The notes under the pieces are model-generated. The model was not told the DNA's origin. It ran no database searches and saw only the letters and a list, made by a program, of their open reading frames with translations. A stretch of 64,000 nt of DNA from Mya arenaria (lineage: Eukaryota > Mollusca > Bivalvia > Myida > Myidae): NCBI RefSeq assembly GCF_026914265.1, contig NC_069125.1, forward strand, positions 65,523,479 to 65,587,478, given 5' to 3'. A program made the position numbers and the translations under genes. Below, piece by piece: positions 1-12,800 of this stretch; position 1 is the stretch's first letter, and each line of letters begins with the position of its first letter.

Positions 1-159
1 TTAGCAAGTGTTCCATATCTTAGACTCCTCTATTAAAATATAATTTCAGAAATGAGCAGTTATTGTTAATAAACTATATGTTGGGTTAAAGAATTCAAGT
101 GATTTTATAAAATGGTTTTAAGAAACTCTTCTTTTCAGAATTGATAACATGCATGCATG

Positions 160-330
160 CCAAGAAAGCCTAGTGGTAGAGCGTTTGCTTCAAAGCAGGA
201 AGTAGGCGTGTCATACCAAAGACGTTATAAATTGGTTCTCCCTTACATGGTGATAGGCATTAAGGGCATTACTGGGAAATTTGGAGTTCTAGTACTGGTT
301 AAACCCTAGGAAAGTTAACTATCTTCCATG
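160..330 (+). mobile_element. Possible tRNA-derived SINE fragment
   Basis: 'agcctagtggtagagcgttt' resembles a tRNA A box region and is followed by 'gcttcaaagcagg', which can pair like an anticodon arm. No good B box is present. Weakly supported. Confidence 0.3.
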
Positions 331-1137
331 ACCATATGCTATACACTATTCTTTAGGAGTTGTATTGATTTTCAATTATGTGATAGGATAAGAAAATCCC
401 TGTGCGCTTTTTTCAAATATAGAATGTATGGAAACCCTAAATGTCCACTTCGGGTTATCAATGTTGTGTTGTTTTACATATAAGTCAAATAACTTACTAT
501 ACAGTATGGTTGCACTAATTAGGACAACATTCTTTTTTATAATAAGTTTAATTGGCAAAATGTTTTACTGAAAAATAGGATGTTCCAAAAAATGTCCATT
601 TCATTACCAGAAAAATTGCCTTTTTCCCAAGACACATTCAAACTCATAATCTGTGTCATTATTTTTAAAATTGGTTATACATATCTTAAAAGCACTTACC
701 AAAGAATGGTGTCCAATAGAATTTCATCCTAGTCATAATGCAATACATGAAAATAAACTCCAAATGACCACTTATGTACATGTTGATGGCATGTTTGTCA
801 TTGATCTCTATGTAAACAGACAGTGAGAAACAGTTACCTTTTATTGAGCATCTGTACTTTTGTAGAGAAACTTTGCCTGGACAAGATTCTTTGGCATTTG
901 CAGTTTATATATGTGTAACCATTTTAAGAACACTTCATTAAACATCAAGTTTGAATGTTCTTATATAGACATGCACTCTGTTTATTTCCACAATTTAAGT
1001 GCTGCTTTAACTATGAATATAAGTTATATATTGTCAGCATCATGTTTAAAATCGTCAGTGTTGATGCTCTGCTTTTTCTGTAACTGTCATTCATGTATTT
1101 TCTTGGTAAATCTAATACCACGTGTAATAAAACCCCT

Positions 1138-2702
1138 TAAAGGGACTAGACACCACATGTCAAAATTGCAAGAATACAAAGAAAATTGTCCAAAACCTTC
1201 ATAAAATTGATACCATTGTGTACAATGCATTGAATCTTACTTACTGATGAATGACACATGTATCTTTCCCAGCTTTTGGGCATTGTTCTAATTCTAAATT
1301 TGCTAGGATTGTTTACCAAATAAAGTCAAGTAAGTTTAAAAACAACGTCGGTATATTTATCTGTACTCAACACGTGACTTTCACATGCTTCATGGCTTTG
1401 CAGAAGAACTGAAGATGCTATGAAGAGGAAGACTACTGTGAAACAACATAGACACAGAGCCTGACAGATCAACATTGGTGATGAAAATGATGGATGAAAA
1501 CTTTTGAAAGATGTTAACTCTGCTGAAAATGATATCGAGCTGGTAAACGCTCATTGACAGTAAAGTGTCTGAAACGATAACATGACTTGCAAGGTGTTAA
1601 AACACATTCTGCGCTATTTTAAACTGGGAAACCATTATGTGCTTTTTCTTAATGGGGAAACTCAGTTGAGACAGCAGCATGATTGTTGCATTTATTGTTT
1701 CAATAATGTAAAATTATGTATTAACAGCCTCATACTAGCTTGCATTGACAATACTAGGCTTGATGCGGGGAATACTGTATTTCAGGGTTCGAATTTAACT
1801 TTGAGGAGCACTCGCAAAATGAAAAATCAACTTGCAATTTTATTATTTGCTTTATTCCCTTATAATATTGTCTAATTAAAGTAGAAATTTACACTTAAGA
1901 CATATTATGAATATTAAAAAGTATCAATCTTGAGTAACTCGGCTACTAGAACTTGTTGATGGCTTATTCTTTTTGGGGGGTACTGAAAGACTCATCAGAT
2001 GCTGGCCACTTTTTGGTAACAAAGCTGTCCAATAATTTGACATTGTTCACTTTGTATATTTACCCTCGCCATCGGGTAATACCCATTACGCAAGCACGCT
2101 ACAGATTTAATTAAGTCTACAAGTATTAAAAACAATAACATTATAAATTTCAAATAAATAAAAGTAACAGTAAAAGTAGCGTGGATGCTTTGGACCATGA
2201 AATATATCGATCGACAAAGTCTATTCACTTTGACAGTTGGGCGGAAATATATTCAAAGGTTGATGGGGTTTTCATATTGTGCGAGAAAGCGCTAAATTTA
2301 GCCAATGATTGAGCTCGGTGATTATGTCATTTGTATTCACTTTGTATTATGCACGCCTCGGAGCATCCCGGAAAGATACGAGATAAATCTCCGCCTTTTC
2401 CGTATTTGTTCTTTTTTTGAAAACTTACTAGAGCGTGACTCCGTACTGTCTTCTTTATACTGGTAGTGTAAACATGCCACTTATAGGCTGTTTACACTAG
2501 ACTATGTAGCGAAATTAAGTTCATGTTCATTCCACTCTCCTTTTAACATTTTGTGGTCTAGAAAAGGCAACTCGCAGAATTTTGCAAGCTTGAATAAAAG
2601 TTACTCGCAATTTGTAAATGTCGCTCGCATTTTGCGAGTATGCGAGTCTAAATTCGAACCCTGTATTTGCCAATTTTTGGACCATATCAGGTGTCTAGTC
2701 CA
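1138..2702. mobile_element. Possible TIR element, ends GGACTAGACACC / GGTGTCTAGTCC
   Basis: 'aaagggactagacacc' at about 1138 and 'ggtgtctagtcc' at about 2689-2700 are inverted copies, each followed inward by a similar 'aaaattg' stretch. A second inverted pair lies inside: 'ggttcgaatttaactttgag...cactcgcaaaatg' near 1784 and 'cattttgcgagtatgcgagtctaaattcgaaccc' (in parts) near 2628-2662. It could be one element or two inverted insertions. No coding sequence recognised. Confidence 0.4.
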
Positions 2703-3034
2703 AATAATTGTACATTTACGGAATTTTTTTACGTTTTTTGATATGGCAAATCCTTCACGTACAAATTGTTTAGTATCAAAAGTGGGTAGTTATTCCGTCG
2801 GGATTCCGGGTTAAAGCATTTAACATCTAAAAAATATATCATAAAAACAAGAAATATAACCAGATTATGTTATTTTATATCAGTTCGATACATAAAAATG
2901 TCATATCCTACGAATAATTATGAGTTTGACGTGTTTTTTTTTTCATTTCTTGCTGTCAAAACATAGCGATATATACATGAAGGGCACCTGCAAGGCTTCA
3001 GGACACAATTTTTAATCAATCGGAACATTTTTGC

Positions 3035-3130
3035 CTTGGCCGAGTGGTTACGATAGTATTTACGAGGTCTATCTCGAAGCTTGTCTGAGGTGGCCGAGTT
3101 ATAACGATTGGGTCGAGTTGTTCCACTTGG
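3035..3130 (+). repeat. tRNA-like fragment pair ('ggccgagtggtta')
   Basis: 'ccttggccgagtggttacga' and, about 60 bp on, 'gaggtggccgagttataacg' resemble two degraded heads of tRNA-Ser/Leu type. No folded tRNA could be drawn. Likely SINE debris. Confidence 0.3.
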
Positions 3131-4796
3131 CATAATTGTTGTTTGTGTCAGTCAAATTTCATTTTGTTGGAAAGGTAAATAATGTGTTTTAATACATTAA
3201 ATGCTTGTTTTGTGCAAAATAACTTTTCACTTACATGATCAAATATGAATATAAACCTTTATGATCAATTTAAACCATAAAATACTTCACTTAATACAAT
3301 TTCAATATTTTTCAAAACACCCCAGGTTTTTGCACAAACCCGTTTAGACTTTAGGGAGTGGAAGAATCCCGTATATCATGTCTATAATTTTAGACTAATC
3401 AGGTGTCTTGTTTCTTTTAAGTAGGCTTCAGCAAATATCTCAAAATCAACATCATTTTAAAGGGTTTGACATTAAGGAATATAGAAAGATGAAAAAATCA
3501 TGTAGAAGTTGAAAGAAAATCGTTTACTAAATCATAAAACTTTACAAGTTTATAAAAAAAAGCAACATGCATTTTAGTAAGTGCCTAAAATGACAGCGCA
3601 GGAAAACCGAATGGAATGGAAGTTGATAGTCATAGTTATCGAGCATGGCTTCAACCCGTTTTCGATCCGACACAGTAAAAGTTAAACACCGAAACGACTT
3701 CTGATGATCTCAATGTCCGAACTTTCCATCCGAAATACTGATATGCTTGACAAAAACAAATGTAGTTTTACCACAGTCTTCATATAAAATGTAAAATATT
3801 TTAGACAAATCAACAGAATGTGTTTTGATACAAACTATGTATTATATTTTCCCTCTTGTCAAATAGGATAAAGCCCAGATAATGTTTGACATAACTTTGT
3901 TTACCTCATTTCACGTGTTTCCTGTTTATATGTAGCACACAACAGTTTTCAAAACCCATCGCTTTTAAAAACTCTTACGCATTAACTTCCCTTTACATGA
4001 ACCCGCAACAAATGTCAAGTTAACATTTTAAAGAAATTTTGCGTTATATACGAACACCAGGCCTTTGGCTTTGCTTCTCGAAAATACTTCTGTAATTACT
4101 CAACTCATTTTACCTCTTCCTATCCAGGATTTGGTGATAAAGTGGGCGTAACTTGACTTGCACCCCTCCGGGTCACCTCCCACTGAACTCGAAATTAAAT
4201 TGTCGGCAAGGGGTCTTTGGAGATACTTATGCAATAACTTTCTACAGTTTCTAGTCCGAAATTGTACATATTGGGCATATTGATACAGATTTTTGGTAAA
4301 AATTCAAACATGATTGTTCAAGATTTGAAAAAGTGTACTTAAGTTTTGTTTTTTTAATTCAATGACCTTATATTTATAGGATGTTAACACACACAATTTG
4401 GTTAAAATATTAGGAAGCAATGAACATTACCAAAATATGAAAGATGCAGAATATGTTTCCTTTCCATTGGCAATATACACAGAATTAAATAATGTACTTA
4501 ATTTCGAGAAACTGAGGCAAAATAATTTGATATTATTTTTTTCAACATGTATGCTATTTTATTTAAGCATGGCATGGCGTTTATTTCTAGTATGTCTTTG
4601 CTTTTATCTTATCAATATAACAATACTTCACAAATCGTGACGCATCTGGTGGTGTTGTACCAATGACCTCTCAATCTGCAGGCATCAATATAAAAGCTAG
4701 CTGAAAAGTGAGACAGAATACGTGCTGCTCTATACATATATAAAAACCCAGTTACACTTCACTCACCATTTTAAAATTTGTCTTCCACATACATGC

Positions 4797-4900
4797 CATA
4801 TCCCCCGGCGGGGGGGGGGAATCACCCGAAATTTCGATCCATCCCCCGGTCTCCCGGCGGGAGATAAAAATCCCCCGGAATTAAAAATTTTTTTTTTTTT
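4797..4900. repeat. CCCCCGG-rich hairpin block followed by poly-T
   Basis: In AT-rich surroundings, 'atcccccggcgggggggggg'-type tracts and the odd palindrome CTCCCGGCGGGAG recur, with 'atcccccggaatt' and then a T run. The composition is unlike its neighbours. It could be a mobile-element end or simple-sequence growth; not identified. Confidence 0.4.
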
Positions 4901-5698
4901 TATTTTTTTAGAAATTTTACATCAGGCAATAATGACAAAGTGAAACCACAGTATGTGAGTGTAACTAATTGTACAAATCCACAAGGGTGAAATGCCAAAA
5001 GGAAACTTTTACAACAAGTGATCAATTACTTTGTAGTAATTATCAAAGGAAAAGAAATATTACTATTTTGGAAGGAAGAAATTAATAATATTAATTCTAT
5101 TCTCTTATTGTCTGAAAGTCATCAAAGCTGATAGAATTAAGCACAATTTTCTAAAAGGCTTTAGAGGAAGGTAAATTTAATTTAATTGTCTCGAAAACAT
5201 ATTTTTCCAATGACATATTTTTGCGCAAACCAAATTGATAGTGTCCCTGGATGACCTTATTTTGGAAGTGATAGCAATGAAATGTATGCATTAAGTTCAG
5301 TTTTGCAAACACATTCCATTATGATCATGACCTCTGACTTCCTTTCTTGTTTTTAAAACAACAGCAATGAAATTCTTAATATGTCTACAGTCTTGCGAAA
5401 AAATTGTATTTCTAACCTTGCATGACCTTGACCATTTTTTATGCCAAATTTCGGAATTAGACATATTAGTGGTTTTGCAAACACATTTTGATATGACATT
5501 AACCAAGACTGTTCGACCTATTTTCTTCGTTTAAAAGATACATGTTCATGTTCTCTGGACTTCCCTACAACACTGATGATGCTTGATTTAATCAAAGACC
5601 CCGCACTGGCAGGTGCCAACCTTCGTCCATATTTTCCAATAGAACTTGACCAATATGTTAAACAGAGTTATGGCATTTGCTACATGCATGTATCCCAT

Positions 5699-6057
5699 TT
5701 TAAAGCTGCACTCTCACAGATTGAACGTTTTGACAACTTTTTTATTTTTTGTCTTGGAACTAGCCAATTTTTGCAAAAATCCATGGCAACCAGTAAGATA
5801 AGACAGCTGACAAAAAATTAGATGACAGATTTTTATATTTAAGTTCAAACATTGATTTTTAAGCATTTTTCATAAACTGTTATAAACAGTTTAAGCCATA
5901 AAACATTAATTTTCGAACGGAATTATAAAAATCAACGATTTGAATTTTTGTCAGCAGCCTTAAATCAATGGTTTACAGATATTTACGCAAAAGTTTGCTC
6001 TTTCCAAAAAAAAAAAAAAGGTGTAAAAATGGTAAATCTGTGAGAGTGCAGCTTTAA
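5699..6057. mobile_element. MITE family 1, copy 1
   Basis: About 360 bp bounded by inverted ends: TTAAAGCTGCACTCTCACAG on the left and its complement CTGTGAGAGTGCAGCTTTAA on the right. The AT-rich interior has no coding capacity. Two further copies lie at 11626 and 23306. Superfamily not assigned. Confidence 0.8.
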
Positions 6058-6803
6058 ATTGAAACATTAATGCTAAATTTGATGTAAATAATATAAAGGT
6101 TTTATGGCAATTAAACAATGTAGCAAGTTGATGTTAACACAAAAGCTATGACAATACTGTTGCCCTTTCTTCAAAACACACACAAGCTTCAAACCTATCC
6201 ACAATAAAGCAGAGGAACAAAAGTTTTATCTGTTTTACTACATCACGGTTTTGTTCATCATTTAAAAAAAAGGTTAACACCAAAAGAACATTAACAAAAA
6301 AGAATACATTACATGACATTGTATGTAAAACCAAAAGTGCATATCTATACACATGATAAGTTAACAAAGTTGTTTTGACATACACAGGTACGTGTCTGTA
6401 ATTGATAATGACTACATGTATTGGAAATGTAAAATTATACTGTTACATATTATTCAATTTCATCATCTTTTTTCACGATGAATTTCAGTTTGAAATGAGT
6501 AAAAATGCTTTACTGACACTAAATTGTTGAGAATAGCATTCTATACACAAGTACCTTTTCTCAAGCAGATAGTGAGAGAACACAATATTACGTTGTATTG
6601 ATACACTGCAATACACTGCAGAATTTGGCTTATCTCAATCAAAAAGAATATTGTTATCACCAAATATTTGGTTGACTGTCTGCTTTAAACATTCACGTGG
6701 ATTCTAGTAAACTAGACCAATCCTGAAAGCCCTCATACACATGTACAACAGGTACCGGTACATATACATTGTATAAAGCACGGTTTCGAAAATCTGCCAG
6801 ACC

Positions 6804-9800
6804 TCAAGGCTTTTTGTTGTCTGTTGTGCCCAGTAATGCCCATATACACAGTCCTCCAGAGATCAACACCCCTGACCTGAAAAATGCAATTAAAACAGAT
6901 GATATAATTTCAACATATACAAACGAGCACACTTTTTAATAGCCAATGCAAACTTTCATCTATATTTTCCAGCTGGTTGAGGGGCACAACTCAACAGTTA
7001 TTTATTTTCCATAATAATATTATTACTTATTATAGTCATTGTTACACCCTGGGCATTGATAGCATTTTACTAGTTACATGCTAAAAAAAATGTGAAATAA
7101 GCCTGGCTAAGGCCTAAGTTTTGCATGACCCAGACCAAATCACTAAAAGGCCTAACTTTTGCATGATCCAGCCAAAAACACCAAAGGCTATGACAATACT
7201 TATATCATTGTTTTCTTACCCCTTTCTCCCTCCCCCAGGCCAGCTAATTAATTTTTCTACTGTTTATGTAGCTGCTTTACATGCACATATATTGTACACC
7301 AAGTTTACATTACAGCGCTGTAAATATAAGCAATTTTGGCAGAGATAAAAGCGTTATTTTACTTATACAGATAAGGAGAAAATTGGACATTCCATTTTTC
7401 TTGTCACACAAAACATACCAAAGTATTCCACGGACCACAGGTGAATGTCTCCACACACTGTACTTGGTCACAAAGATGCTGTTGTGCTGTTTAAAGGCCT
7501 TCAGAATGTCCTTGGAACTTGAAAAAAAAAAACATACGGTAAGCAAAAGGATAAGGCCTTACAAAATATATTTGGTTTGGGTAACCCGACTCATCGAAAT
7601 ACCCTAATAATTATTTATTTTTTATGTTTCAATACGTGATTTAAAACCTTTAAAGCTTTATTTAGAAAATTGCTTTAACCTCATTCTCCAATGATGACAA
7701 TTATGTTCTTATATAAAGCCTAATAGAAAAAGCCTACCTACCCTACCTAGTTTTTAAAGTATGTAACCTTAACCAAACTATTTCATTTTTTTGGCCTAAC
7801 ATACACAGGCATGTATTAATGTACAAGTAGACATTTTGACAATTTGCCATTAAATGTCAATGAATTTGCATATGTTTAAATCCGACTGTCCAAACTTTGC
7901 AAATCATATATTGTAACATATATAAATTATAATTAGTACAGATTACTTTTTTTTTTTACTATTTTGTTTTTGTTTTGTAGGGTGAGTTATCAAGGAATGA
8001 TGTTAATTTACCATTTGAAACTGTTGGTGGCTGCCAGTGCTTGGTTCTTGCCATACAGTTTTAAGTCTACATTGCCATACGGAGAAAACCACTTTGCCAG
8101 CTGCAACCATAAACATTATCAATTTTAATATTTGTCAATAAACATCATATTGACAGATTTTTTTTACATTGTTTTAAATGATTACATAATGTACAAGTGT
8201 GTAGGTAACATTCCTAAATGATGTTATAAAAGTGGAAACTATTTTCAAAGAAGTTTCATATTTTGATATTATTAATCATTTGAGGACACTTATATGCAAA
8301 TACGGCCACCATACTTTACAAACCCATGCTATTCTCACCTGATCAATATTGAGTCTTTTCTTCATAAATCTGCTCTTCACAAACAAGAACTCTGGCTTTT
8401 GAGATTTGTAGTCAGCCCCATCTAGATTCTAATACAAATTATTTATTTGAAAAATTATTGAAACCATAAATAAGACAATGACCTCTTTTATAAAAAAAAT
8501 CTTAATGTTGTCCATTCAGTATTTTGTAAAGACAGCTACAGGTTGTATAATAATGTAACGGCTTATATCATATGATTATGTAACAACATTTAGTTTTTGA
8601 GATTAAGGAATCTGACCCACATATAAGCAAGTTATGTTTACGATTATGTTAAATGTTGATGCAAGTTGTGACCCCATGTAATTTTAAGCATCTTTCGAAA
8701 GAGTTCTTCTTGCCGATTACCAAAATGTTAACTAAATGACCAGAAGTATTTTGTATATATTTAAAGCTATTGTACTTTGTAATTTTGTTTCAACTGAAAT
8801 CAAAAGTGAAGACTTCTTTTTTTTCAAGGACAAAAAAAATTGTTTATAACACTACTTAATGTCTAACTTCTTCAGTTTTTTCCTACACCAAAACCCCTTT
8901 GAAATGATTCAAAAATAATATGGTATTAGAACTCAAAAGGCTTTCAAAATTCCAGTGTTTGTGTTTCAGATACCTTAAATGCAAATAAGGTCATCCTACT
9001 ATCAAGGTAATCTCAACTCCATCAACACAAGCGATCATTACAAAAGTTGATGTTGGGAAATCCTCAACTATTATTGGCTAAAAAAAGAAATATTATTAAT
9101 TAAATTGGTAAAACATATTGATTCATAGAAATTTGTGAGATATTCAAATGCTATAGAAACTTACTATATTGTTGACTCTGGCTCGTATGATGTTGATTCT
9201 GTTGCAGTAGTCTTCCATCGCCTGGAGGTAACGCCGGAACATGCACGGTATCACATCGGAGGATCTACAACGCACATGAGGGCAATTTAGTACAAAGTCA
9301 AGTGTGTATGGAAAGCATTTCAGTTCATTCATATACATTCATTTTTAAAGAGTAGAAAAAATGCTTCCAAACAGATCTTGTAACACAAGATTGCCATCCA
9401 TATAATTTCTAAATGCTTAAATAGCCATTCAAACTTGAACACTGTTTGTTCCGAAAGGGCCATAAAAGTTAAGTTTAATGTTCATTGCATCTTGCAGAAC
9501 ACTCTCAGCTTAGTGACAGGGTGCAAAAGAAGTGTTTTAACTATGTAGTTTTTAAAATTTGAAGGAAATATTTTTATACATATAGTTGAGGCAAACTTTC
9601 TTGAGCCATAAAGCCGTAGAAATATTGTTTCCAGTTATGTTTACTTCTGGACATGCTCTGCTTATTATGGAGCCAAAAATAGTTGCTGAAAGTCTGAAGC
9701 CAATGGCCTATTTCGTTGAGGAGACAATGGGACAACAGACTTTAACATTCAACTCAACATGGACCTACATACGCTCACGGAAGGGATATTTACCATAACA

Positions 9801-12800
9801 TTATGCCAATTTTCAGGGGGGTAAAAAAGAACAAGAAAACAAGAAAATGTGGTTTTTTTTAGATAAAGATGAAGATATATTTCATAAGAACAGTCTTTAC
9901 AAGTCAATTCACATACTTAACATCCATGAAGGTTATGATGTGTGCATATCTCAGGAACACTGTAAAACAATAAAATCATGAAATTGTGGAAAAATCCAAA
10001 TTCATTTGTTTAGTTATTAGTTTTAAAATTATCAAAAGTTTAAATTGTCTGGTCTAGGGTTACAGCTTTTGCTTTGAAAAATGTTAAATGGACAAGAACT
10101 TACTGTATAAAATGCCTTTCCAATGTCAATGAACACACCAGCTTATTTATCAATCTCCTTATGATTGTCAACTGGACATGGGCTTACAAATACAGTATCC
10201 TTAAAAATTTCAACTGACATGGATTTATAACTGCTAAAGTACAGTCATGTTAAAGAAATAGACTACAGCCACATTAATGACTATATCAAATTTTCAGTGT
10301 ATATTTAAGCAGAATAACTTAGTGAATGAATCAAGATGTGTTTTATTGTTAAAGTTTATAACATCTTACCAAAACCACACATATAAGCATCAAAACCAGC
10401 TTCATGAGGTAGGAAACCATCGCCTGTGAATGAAAAATTGACCTGTAGACTATGGCCAGTGATTAAGACAAATAATTAAATACATAGTGCATTTTACTTC
10501 ATGGTCATGTCACTATGCAAAAACATGTTATAACATAAAAGTTAATTGGCATAGATTCTTTAAACACAAAAAATTGAAACAAGTTTCATGAAGATTTGGT
10601 AGCAATGTGGCTGCTTGAGTGTCTACAGGTAAAATATATACAGGACTGAATAAGACAACAGTCAAGACAAAAGCTCTCCATGAGTAAGTTAATTAAGTAT
10701 CCAACATAATAACTACACAGGTTGTAGCTGTAATTTCTGTGTTTTAGAGTACACCAAATACTTTTTTAAGATATTATAAATTGTAAAAAAAAAATATGAA
10801 AGAGCTTCTGATTTTACCCAAAGTTCTCTCCAAAGGTGTGTCATGAAGCTTAATACTTAATTGATACAAGTCAACAGAAATACACAGAAATGACTTACGA
10901 TATCTGTCAAACCCTTCAGCATGAACTACAGCTGGGGGATGTATGACCAAGTCTCGACCTTTCTCACTGGAAATACAAGCCATAGGTCAGAGACTACATA
11001 CTTTGGTCAAGATTTTGATCAATAAGAATCATTTTGTATTTGATTTGGAAAATCAATGGTGGAAATAGCAACATTAAAACTTGTGAAACTGACATTATGC
11101 AAGAAGCGAAGCCATGTCTTTGGGGGTTTCGTAACATAAACCAAAAAAGTTTTTTATATTTAAAAGTTTTTTATATTTAATAACTTATTTAATGTTCCTA
11201 TGTTTTATCAACATAAGGTATACAATTTGTCCATTATAGAAACAAAGGTTTTTGTCCTTGACACTGTTTACAAATGTGTATTGAGGGGTTTTATGATCAT
11301 TGCTAAACCACATTTTAACTTACATAATGAAAAATGAGGAAAAAAAGAGAAAGAAAACATCTAAATAGTAGGTCTATATGACAATTTAGTGATATTTATA
11401 TATTCAAAATAAAAAAGAATGAAAAACACACCATTGTATAGCAGAAATATGGACAGATAACAGTCTTTGGAAAAAAAGCTTTGTTTTATTTCACGACGTC
11501 CTTGGCATGTAAAAGTTCTCGGTGCCTTAACGAAGGGTTGCTAATAATTGTACATAGAAAACTTTTCCCATCATTATTTGTGAATGAAATCTTCAATATT
11601 TGTTCCCAATGTATTGAATTGCAAGTTAAAGCTGCACTCTCACAGGTTGAACGTTTTGACAACTTTTTTATATTTTGTCTTGGAACAAGCCAATTGTTGT
11701 GAAAATATACCGGTATGGAAACCAGTTATATAAGACTGTTGACAAAACATTAGATTGCGGAATTTTATATTTAAGTTTAAAAATTAATGTTTTATGCATT
11801 TTTCATAAACTGTTCGAAACGATTTAAGCCATAAAACATTAATTTTTGATCGGAAATATGAAAATCTAGGATCTGATTTTTTGTCAGCAATCTTCTATCA
11901 TTGGCTTGCAGTTATTTACGCAAAAAATTGCACTTTATAAGACAACAAGAGCTGTCACAGTATGTGACAAATGCCCCCGAATGTGACATGGACCTACGAA
12001 CAAGGTCAGTACATGAAAAGTTTATCTTGCCTTTACGTGTCAAATACATATGGCAAGTTATTTTAAATTGCCTCTGAACATAAAAAAATACCACCCATAC
12101 TTGAAAACCTACACTGTTATGTCCTTATATTCAGAATTTCCTTGTGAATAAACACTTAGTGTATCTTTCACCTTAGAGGTAGGGACATGGGTCTTGCACA
12201 CAACACGTTGTCTTCGTATGTGGAACACATGTAGCAAGTGATTTTAAAATCTGTCCATACAAGGGAAAGTAACAGCCCGGACACGACAACCTATACTCTA
12301 TGTCCTTATATGCAGCACTCCATTGCGAATAAACACTAAGTGTGACCTTGACCTTTGAGGTAGGGACACGGGTCTTGCAGGCGACACGTCGTCTTGGTAT
12401 GTGTAACACATGTGGCAAGTTTTTTTTAAAATCTGTCCATACAAGAGAAAGTTACAGCCCGGACACGACAACCTATACTCTATGTCCTTATATGCAGCAC
12501 TCCATTGTGAATAAACACTAAGTGTGACCTTGACCTTTGAGGTAGGGACACGGGTCTTGCACGCGACACGTCGTCTTGGTATGTGGAACACATGTGGCAA
12601 GTTATTTTAAAAACAGTCCATACAAGGGAAAGTTACAGCCCGGACACGACAACCTATACTCTATGTCGTTATATGCAGCACTCCATTGTGAATAAACACT
12701 AAGTGTGACCTTGACCTTTGAGGTAGGGACACGGGTCTTGCAGGCGACACATCGTCTTGGTATGTGGAACACATGTGGCAAGTTATTTTAAAATCTGTCA

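Larger units (their letters stand above)
1..6803. other. Left flank without recognisable genes
   Basis: AT-rich intergenic DNA downstream of PNLDC1. Besides the elements listed separately, all frames are short and have no family resemblance or splice-linked neighbours. The PNLDC1 3' UTR must begin at 6803 and run leftward; no canonical polyA signal is seen before about 5745. Confidence 0.6.

Noticed and set aside
12173-12600. Minus-strand frames in the family A array (HIPRRRVACKTRV type)
   Set aside because: Satellite unit of about 181 bp read through; the same peptide recurs at 27157-27357 for the same reason.
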